Positions 7,631 through 16,619 of a stretch of DNA of 64,000 bases are shown in pieces; the first letter of the stretch is position 1; each line of letters opens with the position of its first letter. The position numbers and the translations under genes were made by a program. Under the pieces are notes generated by a model. It did no database searches. It was not told where the DNA came from and saw nothing but the letters and a program-made list of their open reading frames with translations. The stretch is from Paenibacillus_AP thailandensis (GTDB lineage: Bacteria; Bacillota; Bacilli; Paenibacillales; Paenibacillaceae), in contig NZ_JBHUMY010000012.1 in NCBI RefSeq assembly GCF_042685365.1, positions 186,001 through 250,000 on the forward strand, in the 5' to 3' direction.

Positions 7631-7891
7631 CTATTCGTCGTTATCGTCGTCTTTCGTCGACAGACGGTGGGCAACCGTCTCCGGCTGCACTGCGGATAGA
7701 ATGACATGATCGCTGTCGGTAATGATTACAGCGCGCGTCCGCCTTCCGTAAGTCGCATCGATAAGCATGTGCCGGTCTCTCGCTTCCTGAATAATTCGTT
7801 TGATCGGCGCCGATTCCGGGCTTACGATCGAAATAATGCGGTTGGCGGAAACGATGTTTCCAAATCCGATATTAATAAGTTTAATAGCCAA
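7631..7891 (-). CDS. remA: Extracellular matrix regulator RemA (DUF370)
   Basis: An 86-residue DNA-binding protein. From AIKLINIGFGNIVSANRIISIVSPESAPIKRIIQEARDR onward it is nearly identical to Bacillus RemA, which forms ring-like oligomers that wrap DNA and activate biofilm matrix genes and osmoprotection genes. The start is TTG at 7891, supported by GGAGGGGG eight bases upstream and by the family N-terminus (normally MAIKLINIG); longer in-frame starts add unrelated residues. It is the first gene of the remA-gmk-rpoZ operon. The usual upstream partner yicC is absent; dapF lies about 380 bases away instead. Confidence 0.92.
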   Translation of the reverse strand: MAIKLINIGFGNIVSANRIISIVSPESAPIKRIIQEARDRHMLIDATYGRRTRAVIITDSDHVILSAVQPETVAHRLSTKDDDNDE

Positions 7892-8274
7892 GTAAGGATC
7901 CCCCTCCGGTCTTCCTCGCGCAACTTTCCTAAGCAGAAACGTATGCCGCAGTCCGCATGCGGACGCCCTTTCCACGGTATACCGTCCAGTACCGTATCCG
8001 CGCACATCTTGCGGTTCGGATAAACATGATCTATTAGTATATGGGTGTTGCCGCTATGAAATATGGAATTGACTAGAGAGCCATTGTACTATTGTTGACG
8101 AAAAAGGCCTGGAGCATACGTTCCAGTCCGCCAATGCTGGAGTAAAGACCCTTGCTTCGAAGCGCCATTCGTCCATAGCCGGATAAATGACGCCCCTAAT
8201 CATTTCCTTGCCTTATTCTATAGGATTTCGCCCGCATGAACAAGAGAAAATGCGAAATGAAGAGAAAAAATGGT
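7892..8274. other. Intergenic region between dapF and remA
   Basis: No supported gene in 383 bases. On the minus strand it should hold the end of the dapF transcript and the remA promoter. A small hairpin CTGGA/TCCAG (8109-8126) is followed on the minus strand by GCCTTTTTC and could be a weak dapF terminator. TATACT (minus strand, 8037-8032) is a possible remA -10 box, but no convincing -35 accompanies it. Confidence 0.4.
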
Positions 8275-9108
8275 TTACGACAATGTGCCGCTGTACACTT
8301 CCGCAGCAGGTCCCGTCATGTACACATGGTTGTCCGATTCATTCCATTCGATCAGCAGATCGCCGCCTTTCAGCGAAACGGTAGCGGTGCGGTCCGTCAA
8401 CCCGTTAAGTACGGACGATACGACCGTCGCGCAAGCTCCCGTGCCGCAAGCCAAAGTCGGCCCCGCGCCGCGCTCCCAAACCCGCATGTCCGTATGGTTG
8501 CGGGACTTCACGGTTACGAACTCAACATTTATTTTACGAGGGAACAACGGATGGGTTTCAAGTTTCGGCCCCCATGTTTCCAGATCGAAATTGACGGCGT
8601 CGTCCACATAAATGACGCAATGGGGGTTGCCCATCGATACGGCCGTAAATTCAAACGTCTTGCCGTCCACTTCGATCGGATGCGAGACCACTTGCTCGGC
8701 GTCGATCGTCGTCGGCACCTGGAGCCCGTTCAGCACCGGCTCGCCCATGTCGACGCGCACCGTTTGCACCTTGCCGCCTTCCGTCTGCAGCTGCACTTCC
8801 TGCGCGCCTGCGCCAAGCGTCTCGATCGTAATCGTCGTGCGGTCCGTCAAGCCTTTATCGTAAACGTATTTGGCCACGCAGCGGATCGCATTGCCGCATT
8901 GCTCCGCTTCCGAACCGTCGGAGTTAATGATGCGCATCCGGAAATCCGCCACTTCGGAAGGAAGAATATAAACCAGGCCGTCGGCGCCGATGCCGAAAAA
9001 CCGGTTGCACAATTGAACCGCAAGCTCCGCGGCATTGGCCGGAAGCTCCTTCTCTCCCGCTACCACGATAAAATCGTTTCCCAAACCATGCATCTTCGTA
9101 AAATTCAT
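8275..9108 (-). CDS. dapF: Diaminopimelate epimerase
   Basis: Interconverts LL- and meso-diaminopimelate, the penultimate step of lysine biosynthesis and the source of the peptidoglycan cross-linking residue. The 277-residue protein has the expected N-terminus (MNFTKMHGLGNDFIVV) and both catalytic cysteines in their motifs: Cys71 in SEAEQCGNAIRC and Cys221 in TLACGTGAC. The start ATG 9108 has AAGGAGTG seven bases upstream. It stands alone between the calcium ATPase and remA, in the place occupied by yicC in Bacillus. A cofactor-independent two-base mechanism is known for the family. Confidence 0.96.
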   Translation of the reverse strand: MNFTKMHGLGNDFIVVAGEKELPANAAELAVQLCNRFFGIGADGLVYILPSEVADFRMRIINSDGSEAEQCGNAIRCVAKYVYDKGLTDRTTITIETLGAGAQEVQLQTEGGKVQTVRVDMGEPVLNGLQVPTTIDAEQVVSHPIEVDGKTFEFTAVSMGNPHCVIYVDDAVNFDLETWGPKLETHPLFPRKINVEFVTVKSRNHTDMRVWERGAGPTLACGTGACATVVSSVLNGLTDRTATVSLKGGDLLIEWNESDNHVYMTGPAAEVYSGTLS

Positions 9109-9276
9109 CTATCGGCACTCCTTTTTGTATAGCTATGCTGGATATAGCTCTCAATGTCCTTATAGCATAACGCAATAAGACAAGAAACGCTATTCATAAT
9201 TTACATGAATGTTTGCAATGTTTCCCCGGTAACGACCGCGCCGCGGCCCCGAATTTCCAAGCCGCCGCAGACAAAA

Positions 9277-9331
9277 AACCGCCCGCTCCGGCCGCGCCCT
9301 CTTAGGGTTCACGGCTTGCGAGCGGGCGGTT
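9277..9331 (-). terminator. Terminator of the calcium ATPase gene
   Basis: Arms AACCGCCCGCTC (9277-9288) and GAGCGGGCGGTT (9320-9331) are perfectly complementary, with a 31-base loop; the minus strand then runs into TTTT. It is 22 bases beyond the ATPase stop. Confidence 0.85.
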
Positions 9332-9353
9332 CGCCCCGGGCTTCCGAGCCGCC

Positions 9354-12140
9354 TTAACGGACGGAAGGCTTGCCCACGGGCGTCAGCTTGTTCGATTTTT
9401 TGTTCGGCTTGTTCGTGCTCATGACGCTGCCGATGCCCATGACGAAAGTCGGAATGCCCGCGGCGACGAAGACGAGGCACCATTCCCGGAAGCCGATCGG
9501 AACCGTCTTGAATATCGGCTGCAGCGCCTCGATATACATGACGCCGATCATTAACACAAGCGAAGACAAGACGGCCAGCACGAGATACTTGTTCTGCAGC
9601 GGGTTGCGGTGGAAAATCGATCTCGAGCTTCTGCAATCGAATACGTGAATGAGCTGGGCCAGCACAAGCGTCGCGAACGCGACGGTCTGCGCCTTTACGA
9701 GCTGCTCCTGGCTGTCCGGCGCGGCCTGAAGGGTAATCCAGAACGCCGCTAATGTACAAATGCCGATCAGAATGCCCCGGCTTATAATTTTCCAGCCCAG
9801 CCTTCTGGCGAAAATGTTTTCCTTCGCGGGACGCGGCTTCTGCTGCATCAGGTCTTTCTCCGACTGGTCGACCCCGAGCGCCATGGCCGGCAAGCCGTCC
9901 GTTACAAGGTTGACCCACAAAATTTGAATCGGCACGAGCGGCAGCGGCAAGCCGGCCATCATCGCGAGGAACATGACGAGAATTTCGCCGACGTTGGACG
10001 CCAGCAAATACCGGATAAATTTGCGGATGTTTTCATAGATGCCCCTGCCTTCCTCGATGGCGGCTACGATGGAAGCAAAGTTGTCGTCGGCGAGCACGAG
10101 CGAGGACGCTTCCTTGGAGACGTCGGTGCCGGTAATGCCCATCGCGATGCCGATGTCGGCCGCCTTGATCGCGGGGGCGTCGTTGACGCCGTCCCCTGTC
10201 ATCGCCACCACATGGCCGTTCCGCTGCAGCGCCTTGACGATTCTAAGCTTATGTTCGGGCGAAACCCTCGCATAGACGTAAATATTGTCGGCAAGCCGGT
10301 CCAGCTGCTCGTCGCTCATCGCTTCCAGCTCCCGCCCGTTCACCGCAATGCCGCCGCGCGGCATAATGCCGAGCTGGGCGGCGATCGCTTCGGCCGTGCG
10401 CTGATGGTCGCCCGTAATCATGACCGTCTTGATGCCTGCCCGGCGGCAAGTGGCGATCGCGTCGCGCACTTCTTTGCGCGGCGGGTCGATCATCCCGGTA
10501 AGCCCTACGAAGATAAGCTGGTTTTCCGCTTCGCTGTCGCTTTCGCAAGCCTCGTTCGGCTTTAGATCGCGATAGGCAAGCCCGAGCACCCTCAGCGAAG
10601 CCTCCGCCATGCTTTCGGCTGCTTCGGAGCATTTTTTCTTCAGCGTCGACGTGAACGGAACGACCTTTCCGTCCCATAGCACATACGTGCAAAGATCCAT
10701 CAGAACGTCGGAAGCGCCTTTGGTGTAAACGATCCGTCCTCCCTGATGGGAGACGACGACCGACATGCGCTTCCGCTCGGAGTCGAACGGAAATTCCTTC
10801 TCCCGCTTGTACAGCCCTTCCAGCGATCCGGCGGACACGCCCAGCTTGGCCGACAGAACGACAAGCGCGCCTTCGGTCGGGTCGCCTTTCATTTCCCATT
10901 CTTCCTGCTGCTTCTCCTTGCCCCGCTTGCGCTTGCTCTCCGGCTGCTCGGCCTTCGACAGTACGGCGTTATTGCATAGTGCCGCAATCTGGAGCAAGCG
11001 GCGGAAGCTGCTGTCATGTCTCGTATCGACTTCCTCTCCGTTCTCGAAGGCGCTGCCGGCCGGCTCGTAGCCTTCTCCGCTAATCGATATCTCACGGCCG
11101 CCGAGCCACACTTTCGTCACCGTCATTTTGTTCTGCGTCAGCGTTCCCGTCTTGTCGGAGCAGATGACGGTCGCGCACCCCAACGTTTCGACGGACGGGA
11201 GCTTGCGGACGATCGCCTTCCGCTTGATCATCCGCTGGACGCCAAGCGCCAGCGCGATCGTCACGATCGCGGGCAACCCTTCGGGGATGGCGGCGACGGC
11301 CAGGCTGACGCCCGCGAGGAACATGCCGTAAGCCGGTTGGCCGTGCAGAATGCCCGCAACGACGACCAAGACGGTTAGCCCGATGGCCACCATGATCAAA
11401 ATTTTGCCCAGCTGCTCAAGACGATGCTGCAGCGGCGTTTCCATCGCTTCCGTCTGCTCGATCAGACCCGCGATTTTGCCCATCTCGGTATTCATCCCCG
11501 TCCGGATGACGACCCCTCTTGCCGTGCCTCTCGTCAGCATCGTGCCCATAAACGCGATATTGCGCTGGTCGCCCAGCGGAAGATCCTCTTCCCGAATCAC
11601 GTCCGCATGCTTGCCGACCGGAACCGATTCGCCGGTGAGCGCCGATTCTTCGGCGTAGCAGCTGTTGGCTTGTACGAGCCTTAGATCGGCCGGTATGCGA
11701 TCGCCGCTTTCGACCAAGACGATGTCCCCCACGACGAGTTCCTTCGCCGGAATCGAAGTCAGCTTGCCCTCGCGAAGCACCTTGGCTGACGGCGCGGACA
11801 GCTCCTTTAATGCCCGGAGCGAGCTTTCGGCCCGGTATTCCTGAACAAACCCAAGCACGGCGTTAATGATAAGAATGGCCACGATCGTAATAGCATCCAA
11901 ATATTCGCCCAGCAGGCCGGAGATGAGCGTCGCGCCGATCAGCACCAGCACCATGAAATCTTTGAACTGATTAAGAAACAGCACAATCGGCGAGACGCGT
12001 TTTCCTTCGGACAGCTCGTTCAGCCCGTCCCGCTGCAGCCGGATCTCCGCCTCCTTCTCGTTTAAGCCGTCTTCAAACGAACTGTTCAACATCTGCTGCA
12101 GCTCGCTTGTTCCTAGCTGATGCCACTTCAATCCATTCAT
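9354..12140 (-). CDS. Calcium-translocating P-type ATPase (YloB type)
   Basis: A 928-residue P2A-type ATPase that exports or sequesters calcium across the cytoplasmic membrane. It has the N-terminal cation ATPase domain (WHQLGTSELQQ), TGES in the actuator domain (about 169-172), the ion-binding PEGL in TM4 (about 286), the phosphorylation motif DKTGT with Asp near 329, the MTGDGVNDAPA hinge and C-terminal helices with QILWVNLVTDGLPAMALG. I chose ATG 12140, which has GGGAGG upstream, over an in-frame start 20 codons earlier. In Bacillus the orthologue yloB lies beside rqcH (yloA) as here, but in this window rqcH is divergent. Calcium specificity is inferred from the subfamily. Confidence 0.9.
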   Translation of the reverse strand: MNGLKWHQLGTSELQQMLNSSFEDGLNEKEAEIRLQRDGLNELSEGKRVSPIVLFLNQFKDFMVLVLIGATLISGLLGEYLDAITIVAILIINAVLGFVQEYRAESSLRALKELSAPSAKVLREGKLTSIPAKELVVGDIVLVESGDRIPADLRLVQANSCYAEESALTGESVPVGKHADVIREEDLPLGDQRNIAFMGTMLTRGTARGVVIRTGMNTEMGKIAGLIEQTEAMETPLQHRLEQLGKILIMVAIGLTVLVVVAGILHGQPAYGMFLAGVSLAVAAIPEGLPAIVTIALALGVQRMIKRKAIVRKLPSVETLGCATVICSDKTGTLTQNKMTVTKVWLGGREISISGEGYEPAGSAFENGEEVDTRHDSSFRRLLQIAALCNNAVLSKAEQPESKRKRGKEKQQEEWEMKGDPTEGALVVLSAKLGVSAGSLEGLYKREKEFPFDSERKRMSVVVSHQGGRIVYTKGASDVLMDLCTYVLWDGKVVPFTSTLKKKCSEAAESMAEASLRVLGLAYRDLKPNEACESDSEAENQLIFVGLTGMIDPPRKEVRDAIATCRRAGIKTVMITGDHQRTAEAIAAQLGIMPRGGIAVNGRELEAMSDEQLDRLADNIYVYARVSPEHKLRIVKALQRNGHVVAMTGDGVNDAPAIKAADIGIAMGITGTDVSKEASSLVLADDNFASIVAAIEEGRGIYENIRKFIRYLLASNVGEILVMFLAMMAGLPLPLVPIQILWVNLVTDGLPAMALGVDQSEKDLMQQKPRPAKENIFARRLGWKIISRGILIGICTLAAFWITLQAAPDSQEQLVKAQTVAFATLVLAQLIHVFDCRSSRSIFHRNPLQNKYLVLAVLSSLVLMIGVMYIEALQPIFKTVPIGFREWCLVFVAAGIPTFVMGIGSVMSTNKPNKKSNKLTPVGKPSVR

Positions 12141-12311
12141 TGCCCGATTCCCTCCCGTTATCGCTTTGCCGTCCGCGATGGACAAGCGGATGGATCCCAT
12201 TGCCTAAATGTATTCGGACAACCCGGAAAATATCCCAGCCGGAGGGCTTAAGTTTTTGCTTCAACTATGGCATGATAGAAAGCAGATTACTATTGAAGGA
12301 GAACATACATA

Positions 12312-14072
12312 ATGTCTTTAGACGGAATCGTAACCTACGGCATCGTCCGCGATCTGCAAAGATGCGTCGGAGCACGGATACATAAAATTCATCAGCCTGC
12401 CGAGCACGACCTTGTGTTCAGCATCCGCGGCAACGGAGTAAACGGCAAGCTGCTGCTGTCGGCCAATCCGACCTATCCCCGTCTTCATTGGACGGAGCAA
12501 ACATACGTCAACCCGTTGGAAGCCCCGATGTTCTGCATGCTCATGCGCAAATATTGCGAAGGAGCCGTCATCGAGTCGGTCGAGCAGATCGGGCGGGAAC
12601 GAATCGTGCATATCGCCGTTCGCCACCGCGACGAGCTTGGCGACATGACGACCAAAACGATTGTGGTCGAAATTATGGGCAGACACAGCAACATTATTTT
12701 GATGGACACGGATTCCGGAACGATACACGACGGCATCCACCATGTGACGCCTTCGATCAGCAGCTATCGGATCGTCATGCCCGGCAGCGCTTATACGCCT
12801 CCGCCCGAGCAGCATAAGGTCGACCCTTTTGAAGCCGACTCCAGGCCGTTAATGGAAACGGCGATGAAGGTCGCGGCCAAAGGCAAAGCAATGCCGCCGG
12901 AGCAGGCGCTGGTTGCCGCCTTCAGCGGCGTCAGCCCGCTTCTGGCCAAAGAGATCGCCTTCCGGGCGGGCGCGAGCGCTTCAGATCCGGCGGATACCGA
13001 TTGGCCTTCGCTGTGGGAAAGCTTCGACGGCGTCATGTCAGCCTCCAAGCAAGGGCGGTTTGAGCCTACGGTCGTCACGCTGCCGAACGGCAAATCGTAT
13101 TTTTCCGTGGTGCGGCTGACCCATCTGGAGCAGGACGCCGACGTTTCCTCCTATGGCTCCGTAAGCGAATGCCTGGAGGCCTACTTCGGCGATAAAGCGG
13201 TGCGCGACGCGGTGAAGCAGCGGGCCGGCGACCTGCTCCGGTTCGCGCAAAACGAAATCGCCAAAAACGAAAAGAAGCTGGATAAGCTGGAGGAATCGCT
13301 GCGCGAAGCGCAGGATTCGGACAGGTTCCGCGTGCTGGGCGAGCTGCTCACCGCCTATATGCATCAGATCAACCGGGGAGACAGCTCGGTTACGCTCGTC
13401 AACTTTTACGACGATAACCAGGCCGAAGTGACGATTGCGCTCGACCCGCAGCTTAGCCCGTCGGACAACGCCCAGCGCTATTTCCGCAAATACGCCAAGC
13501 AAAAAGGCAGCATCGCTTATATCCACGAACAGATGGAAAATGCCAAAGCGGAAATCGCTTATTTCGAAGCGGTGCAAGAGCAGCTCGAGCATGCGGCGCT
13601 GGCGGATCTCGAGGAAATTCGCGAAGAGCTCGTGGCGGAAGGATATTTGCGCGACCGCGGGAGAAAAGGACCGAAGCGCAAAAAGCAGGCCCGTCCTTCG
13701 CTAACCTGCTATACGTCGTCGGAAGGCGTGCAAATTTACGTCGGCAAAAACAATACGCAAAACGACTATTTGACGAACCGGCTTGCCTCCCCTTCCGACA
13801 CTTGGCTCCATACGAAGGACATTCCGGGCTCGCACGTCGTCATCCGCGGCGGCGAATACGGCGATGCCACGCTCGAGGAAGCCGCCATGCTGGCTTCGTA
13901 TTACAGCAAAGCTCGCGAATCGAGCCAGGTGCCCGTCGACTTCACGCTGGTGAGACATGTCCGCAAGCCTAGCGGCGCGAAGCCCGGTTTCGTCATTTAC
14001 GACAATCAGAAGACGCTTTATATTACGCCGGACGAGCAGCGGATTAAAGCGATGCCGGTGAAAGTCGTGTAA
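12312..14072 (+). CDS. rqcH: Ribosome quality control factor RqcH (NFACT family)
   Basis: Binds stalled large ribosomal subunits carrying peptidyl-tRNA and recruits alanyl-tRNA to add poly-alanine tails that mark nascent chains for degradation. The 586-residue protein has the NFACT-N domain (MSLDGIVTYGIVRDL...), a central coiled-coil section (about 300-450, with LDKLEESLREAQDSDRF and EQLEHAALADLEEIREEL) and the C-terminal NFACT-R domain with DTWLHTKDIPGSHVVIR. Older annotations call this family fibronectin-binding protein. ATG 12312 has AAGGAG ten bases upstream. It is transcribed divergently from the calcium ATPase, whose Bacillus orthologue is its neighbour. Confidence 0.93.
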   Translation: MSLDGIVTYGIVRDLQRCVGARIHKIHQPAEHDLVFSIRGNGVNGKLLLSANPTYPRLHWTEQTYVNPLEAPMFCMLMRKYCEGAVIESVEQIGRERIVHIAVRHRDELGDMTTKTIVVEIMGRHSNIILMDTDSGTIHDGIHHVTPSISSYRIVMPGSAYTPPPEQHKVDPFEADSRPLMETAMKVAAKGKAMPPEQALVAAFSGVSPLLAKEIAFRAGASASDPADTDWPSLWESFDGVMSASKQGRFEPTVVTLPNGKSYFSVVRLTHLEQDADVSSYGSVSECLEAYFGDKAVRDAVKQRAGDLLRFAQNEIAKNEKKLDKLEESLREAQDSDRFRVLGELLTAYMHQINRGDSSVTLVNFYDDNQAEVTIALDPQLSPSDNAQRYFRKYAKQKGSIAYIHEQMENAKAEIAYFEAVQEQLEHAALADLEEIREELVAEGYLRDRGRKGPKRKKQARPSLTCYTSSEGVQIYVGKNNTQNDYLTNRLASPSDTWLHTKDIPGSHVVIRGGEYGDATLEEAAMLASYYSKARESSQVPVDFTLVRHVRKPSGAKPGFVIYDNQKTLYITPDEQRIKAMPVKVV

Positions 14073-14101
14073 ATCCAATCCTGGAGAGGAAAACCATCAT
14101 C

Positions 14102-14437
14102 ATGGCCGCCAATCAAGAAAAAATCAACCTGTTCGAGGCTGCCGCTCGCATGACTCCTTATGCGAACGAAGCGATAGCCGAAGTGAATGATCATGTCATT
14201 CGAATGGCCGCAATCGACGGCGACTTCCATTGGCATAAACACGAGGAAGGCGACGAATGCTTTGTTGTCCTGGAGGGCGAGCTGCACATCGATTTCGAAG
14301 ACCGCACCGTATCGTTGAAAGCAGGCGAGCTGTACACGGTGAAAGCGGGTGTCCTGCACCGTACCCGTTCCAACGGCAGAACGGTAAACCTATGCTTTGA
14401 AAAAGCGGACAACGACATCGAAGGCACGCGGTCGTAA
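14102..14437 (+). CDS. Cupin-domain protein
   Basis: A 111-residue single-domain cupin. The two cupin motifs are visible: FHWHKHEEGDECFVVLEGELHIDF (metal-ligand pattern HxHxxxxE) and GELYTVKAGVLHRTRS (a His in motif 2). Such small cupins bind a metal and may be enzymes or sugar or small-molecule sensors; nothing here fixes the substrate. ATG 14102 follows GGAGAGG. It is 29 bases downstream of rqcH on the same strand and probably shares its transcript; the shared terminator is at 14484-14523. Confidence 0.8.
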   Translation: MAANQEKINLFEAAARMTPYANEAIAEVNDHVIRMAAIDGDFHWHKHEEGDECFVVLEGELHIDFEDRTVSLKAGELYTVKAGVLHRTRSNGRTVNLCFEKADNDIEGTRS

Positions 14438-14483
14438 CGCAGAAATAAACGCATGCCGGTCAGAAGCGGCCCGGCACGTATAC

Positions 14484-14523
14484 AAAAAGGCCAAGCGATT
14501 TGCGCAAATCGCTTGGCCTTTTT
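14484..14523. terminator. Bidirectional terminator between cupin and PHP genes
   Basis: A near-perfect palindrome of 40 bases (AAAAAGGCCAAGCGATTTG and its reverse complement) with A and T runs at both ends, between two converging genes. Confidence 0.9.
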
Positions 14524-14565
14524 GCTATGTTTATAGACGAGTGCGGACCTGAAGTGCATCGCCGG

Positions 14566-15408
14566 TCAGCGCCGTTGCATAAGCCGGGCGGCGACCTCCG
14601 CGTCCGCCGTGACGCTGCCTAGAGCGGCCCTGTGGGCGGAACCGTGGAAGTCCGATCCCCCCGTTGCCAGAACGCCGGCCCGCGCCGCCATCTCCTCATA
14701 ACGACGCCGGTCTTCGGGACCGTGGTCGGGATGATACGCCTCGATGCCGTCCATGCCGGCGCGGACAAGCTCCGATACAAGCTCGTCGTTGCCGTACAGG
14801 CCCGGATGCGCGATTACGCTAATCCCTCCCGCTTCCCGAATCCAATCCAGCGCCTCGAACGGCGAAATGCGGGGAAGCGCGGCGTATGCCGGCCGGCCCT
14901 CCCCCAGCCACTCGTCAAAAGCTTCCCGTATGCCGGCTGCGATCCCTTTGCGCACAAGCAGCTCCGCAAAATGCGGCCGTCCGACCGTCGATTGGCCGGC
15001 TTTGCGTTCGTCTCTGCTTTCGGCGGCGATCCGCTCGACCTCGAATAACTTTACGCCGATGCCAAGCTTATTCAGCTTGTCGACAATGATGGCGTTGCGG
15101 CGTTCCCGAACGCGGCGAAGCGATTCCAGCCGCTGGATCCACCGCTCGTCATCGCGGTCCGGACCATACGCCAGCATGTGAATGTCCTTCCCGTCCCATG
15201 AAGTGCTTATCTCCACCCCGGGCACGACCGCAACGCCCAGGCGGGCCCCCTCCTCGATCGCTTCGTCTACGCCGGCCATCGTGTCGTGATCGGTGATCGC
15301 GACGGCCGCAAGACCCGCTTCGTAAGCGAGCCGGACGTTGTCGGACGGCCCGGTTCGACCGTCGGAGGCCGTTGTATGCGTATGCAGATCGGCCTGTTTT
15401 ACAGCCAT
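14566..15408 (-). CDS. PHP-domain phosphoesterase
   Basis: A 280-residue PHP-family metal-dependent phosphoesterase. Metal-binding motifs are intact: DLHTHTTASDG at the N-terminus, AITDHDT, VPGVEIS, VIAHPG and the C-terminal GGSDFHG. The domain layout resembles the YciV/RNase AM group, which includes 5'-nucleotidases and small-RNA exonucleases, so the substrate is probably a nucleotide or oligonucleotide, but this is inference. Its start ATG 15408 lies within the 3' end of the LysR gene (10-base overlap), indicating translational coupling. The converging cupin gene and a bidirectional terminator lie downstream. Confidence 0.85.
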   Translation of the reverse strand: MAVKQADLHTHTTASDGRTGPSDNVRLAYEAGLAAVAITDHDTMAGVDEAIEEGARLGVAVVPGVEISTSWDGKDIHMLAYGPDRDDERWIQRLESLRRVRERRNAIIVDKLNKLGIGVKLFEVERIAAESRDERKAGQSTVGRPHFAELLVRKGIAAGIREAFDEWLGEGRPAYAALPRISPFEALDWIREAGGISVIAHPGLYGNDELVSELVRAGMDGIEAYHPDHGPEDRRRYEEMAARAGVLATGGSDFHGSAHRAALGSVTADAEVAARLMQRR

Positions 15409-16310
15409 TGCTCCAAATCCCTCTCTCTCAAAAACGACAAAAAGCTGACGGCCGATATCGGCAGCAAAGACGATTTTAAATAAATCGAATAGAAGTACCG
15501 CTTAAACACGATGTTGGAAAGCGGGATGACGCGAATCAAGCCTAACGCGACCTCGTGCTTGATCGAAGAGGACGAAATAACCGACAAACCGAAGCCCGCC
15601 TCCACCGCCGACTTCACCGCGCCCGTGCTGCCGAGCTCCATGACGATTTTCATCTGCGCAGGGTCGATGGACTGCAGCCGAAGCTGCTCTTCCATGACAA
15701 GCCGGGTTCCCGACCCTTGCTCGCGCAAGACGAACGGGTACTCCATTGCCTGCTCGAACGTAACGTCCGATTTGCCGGCAAGCGGATGGTTGGTCGGCGC
15801 GATCAGGACCAGCTCATCCTTCATGACCGGCTCGATGTGCATGTCAGGGTGGCTGACCGGCGCTTCGATCAATCCGAAGTTCAGCTGATGGTTTAATATT
15901 TCCTCGATAATTTGCGTCGTGTTCATCACTTTCATGCTGATCGCGATATGGGGATATTCCTGTCCGAACGGGCCAAGCAGACGCGGCAATATATACTCCC
16001 CGATCGTCAGACTCGAGCCGAGCTGCAGCTTCCCTTTCAATTGCTTCGTATAAGAAGCCATCGCTTGATCCGTGTCGCGGATTAGCTCAATGCTCTTCTG
16101 GGCGTAAGGCATCAGCGTCCGACCGGCTTCCGTCAGCTCGATCCGCTTCGTGGAGCGCAGCAGCAGCTTCGTGCCGAAATAATCTTCAAGCGACTGCACC
16201 TGCATCGTGACCGCGGGCTGCGTCATATGAAGCGCTTGCGCGGCGGCTGAGAAGCTGCCGCGTTCGGCTACGGTGTAAAATATATGCAACTGATGAAAAT
16301 TGAGCGCCAT
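15399..16310 (-). CDS. LysR-family transcriptional regulator (CysL/YwfK-like)
   Basis: A 303-residue LysR-type regulator. The N-terminal winged helix-turn-helix reads FHQLHIFYTVAERGSFSAAAQALHMTQPAVTMQVQSLE; a periplasmic-binding-protein-like effector domain follows from about residue 90. The segment YPHIAISMKVMNTTQIIEEILNHQLNFGLIEAPV resembles the CysL/YwfK group that responds to sulfur or nitrogen metabolites, but the effector cannot be deduced. Start ATG 16310 has AGGCAGG upstream. It overlaps the PHP gene by ten bases and may control it or a target elsewhere; the 309-base upstream gap contains two inverted repeats. Confidence 0.88.
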   Translation of the reverse strand: MALNFHQLHIFYTVAERGSFSAAAQALHMTQPAVTMQVQSLEDYFGTKLLLRSTKRIELTEAGRTLMPYAQKSIELIRDTDQAMASYTKQLKGKLQLGSSLTIGEYILPRLLGPFGQEYPHIAISMKVMNTTQIIEEILNHQLNFGLIEAPVSHPDMHIEPVMKDELVLIAPTNHPLAGKSDVTFEQAMEYPFVLREQGSGTRLVMEEQLRLQSIDPAQMKIVMELGSTGAVKSAVEAGFGLSVISSSSIKHEVALGLIRVIPLSNIVFKRYFYSIYLKSSLLPISAVSFLSFLRERDLEQWL

Positions 16311-16619
16311 GTTTAACCTGCCTATCGTAATATGATGCGATTATTATACTATAGTTTGCCGGTTTTGTTTAAGAACAATAACGTCCCGGGGACTGGGATG
16401 AGATAGAAGGGAATGGAAGGGAGAAAAAGTTCTTCGACGAAGGGCCATTGTAAAATTAGCGTACTCCGCCCAGAGCGAAATACGCTAATCGAAAGCGGAA
16501 ACGTTCGTCTTGTCCAAGGTTAAAATAACGATCCGTTTCCGTTAAATGTAAAGTCTATATTATAGGGATCAAACATCCTCTAAAATCGTTATCGGACGGG
16601 ATGCTTAACTGAACGATGT
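16311..16619. other. Intergenic region with two perfect inverted repeats
   Basis: No supported gene. Two perfect inverted repeats occur: ATTAGCGTA/TACGCTAAT (16455-16463 and 16481-16489) and CGGAAACG/CGTTTCCG (16496-16503 and 16534-16541). Neither is followed by a T tract on either strand. They lie between the start of the LysR gene and the end of the following minus-strand gene, so they could be operators or RNA stems. The first part (16311-16370) presumably holds the LysR promoter. Confidence 0.45.
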
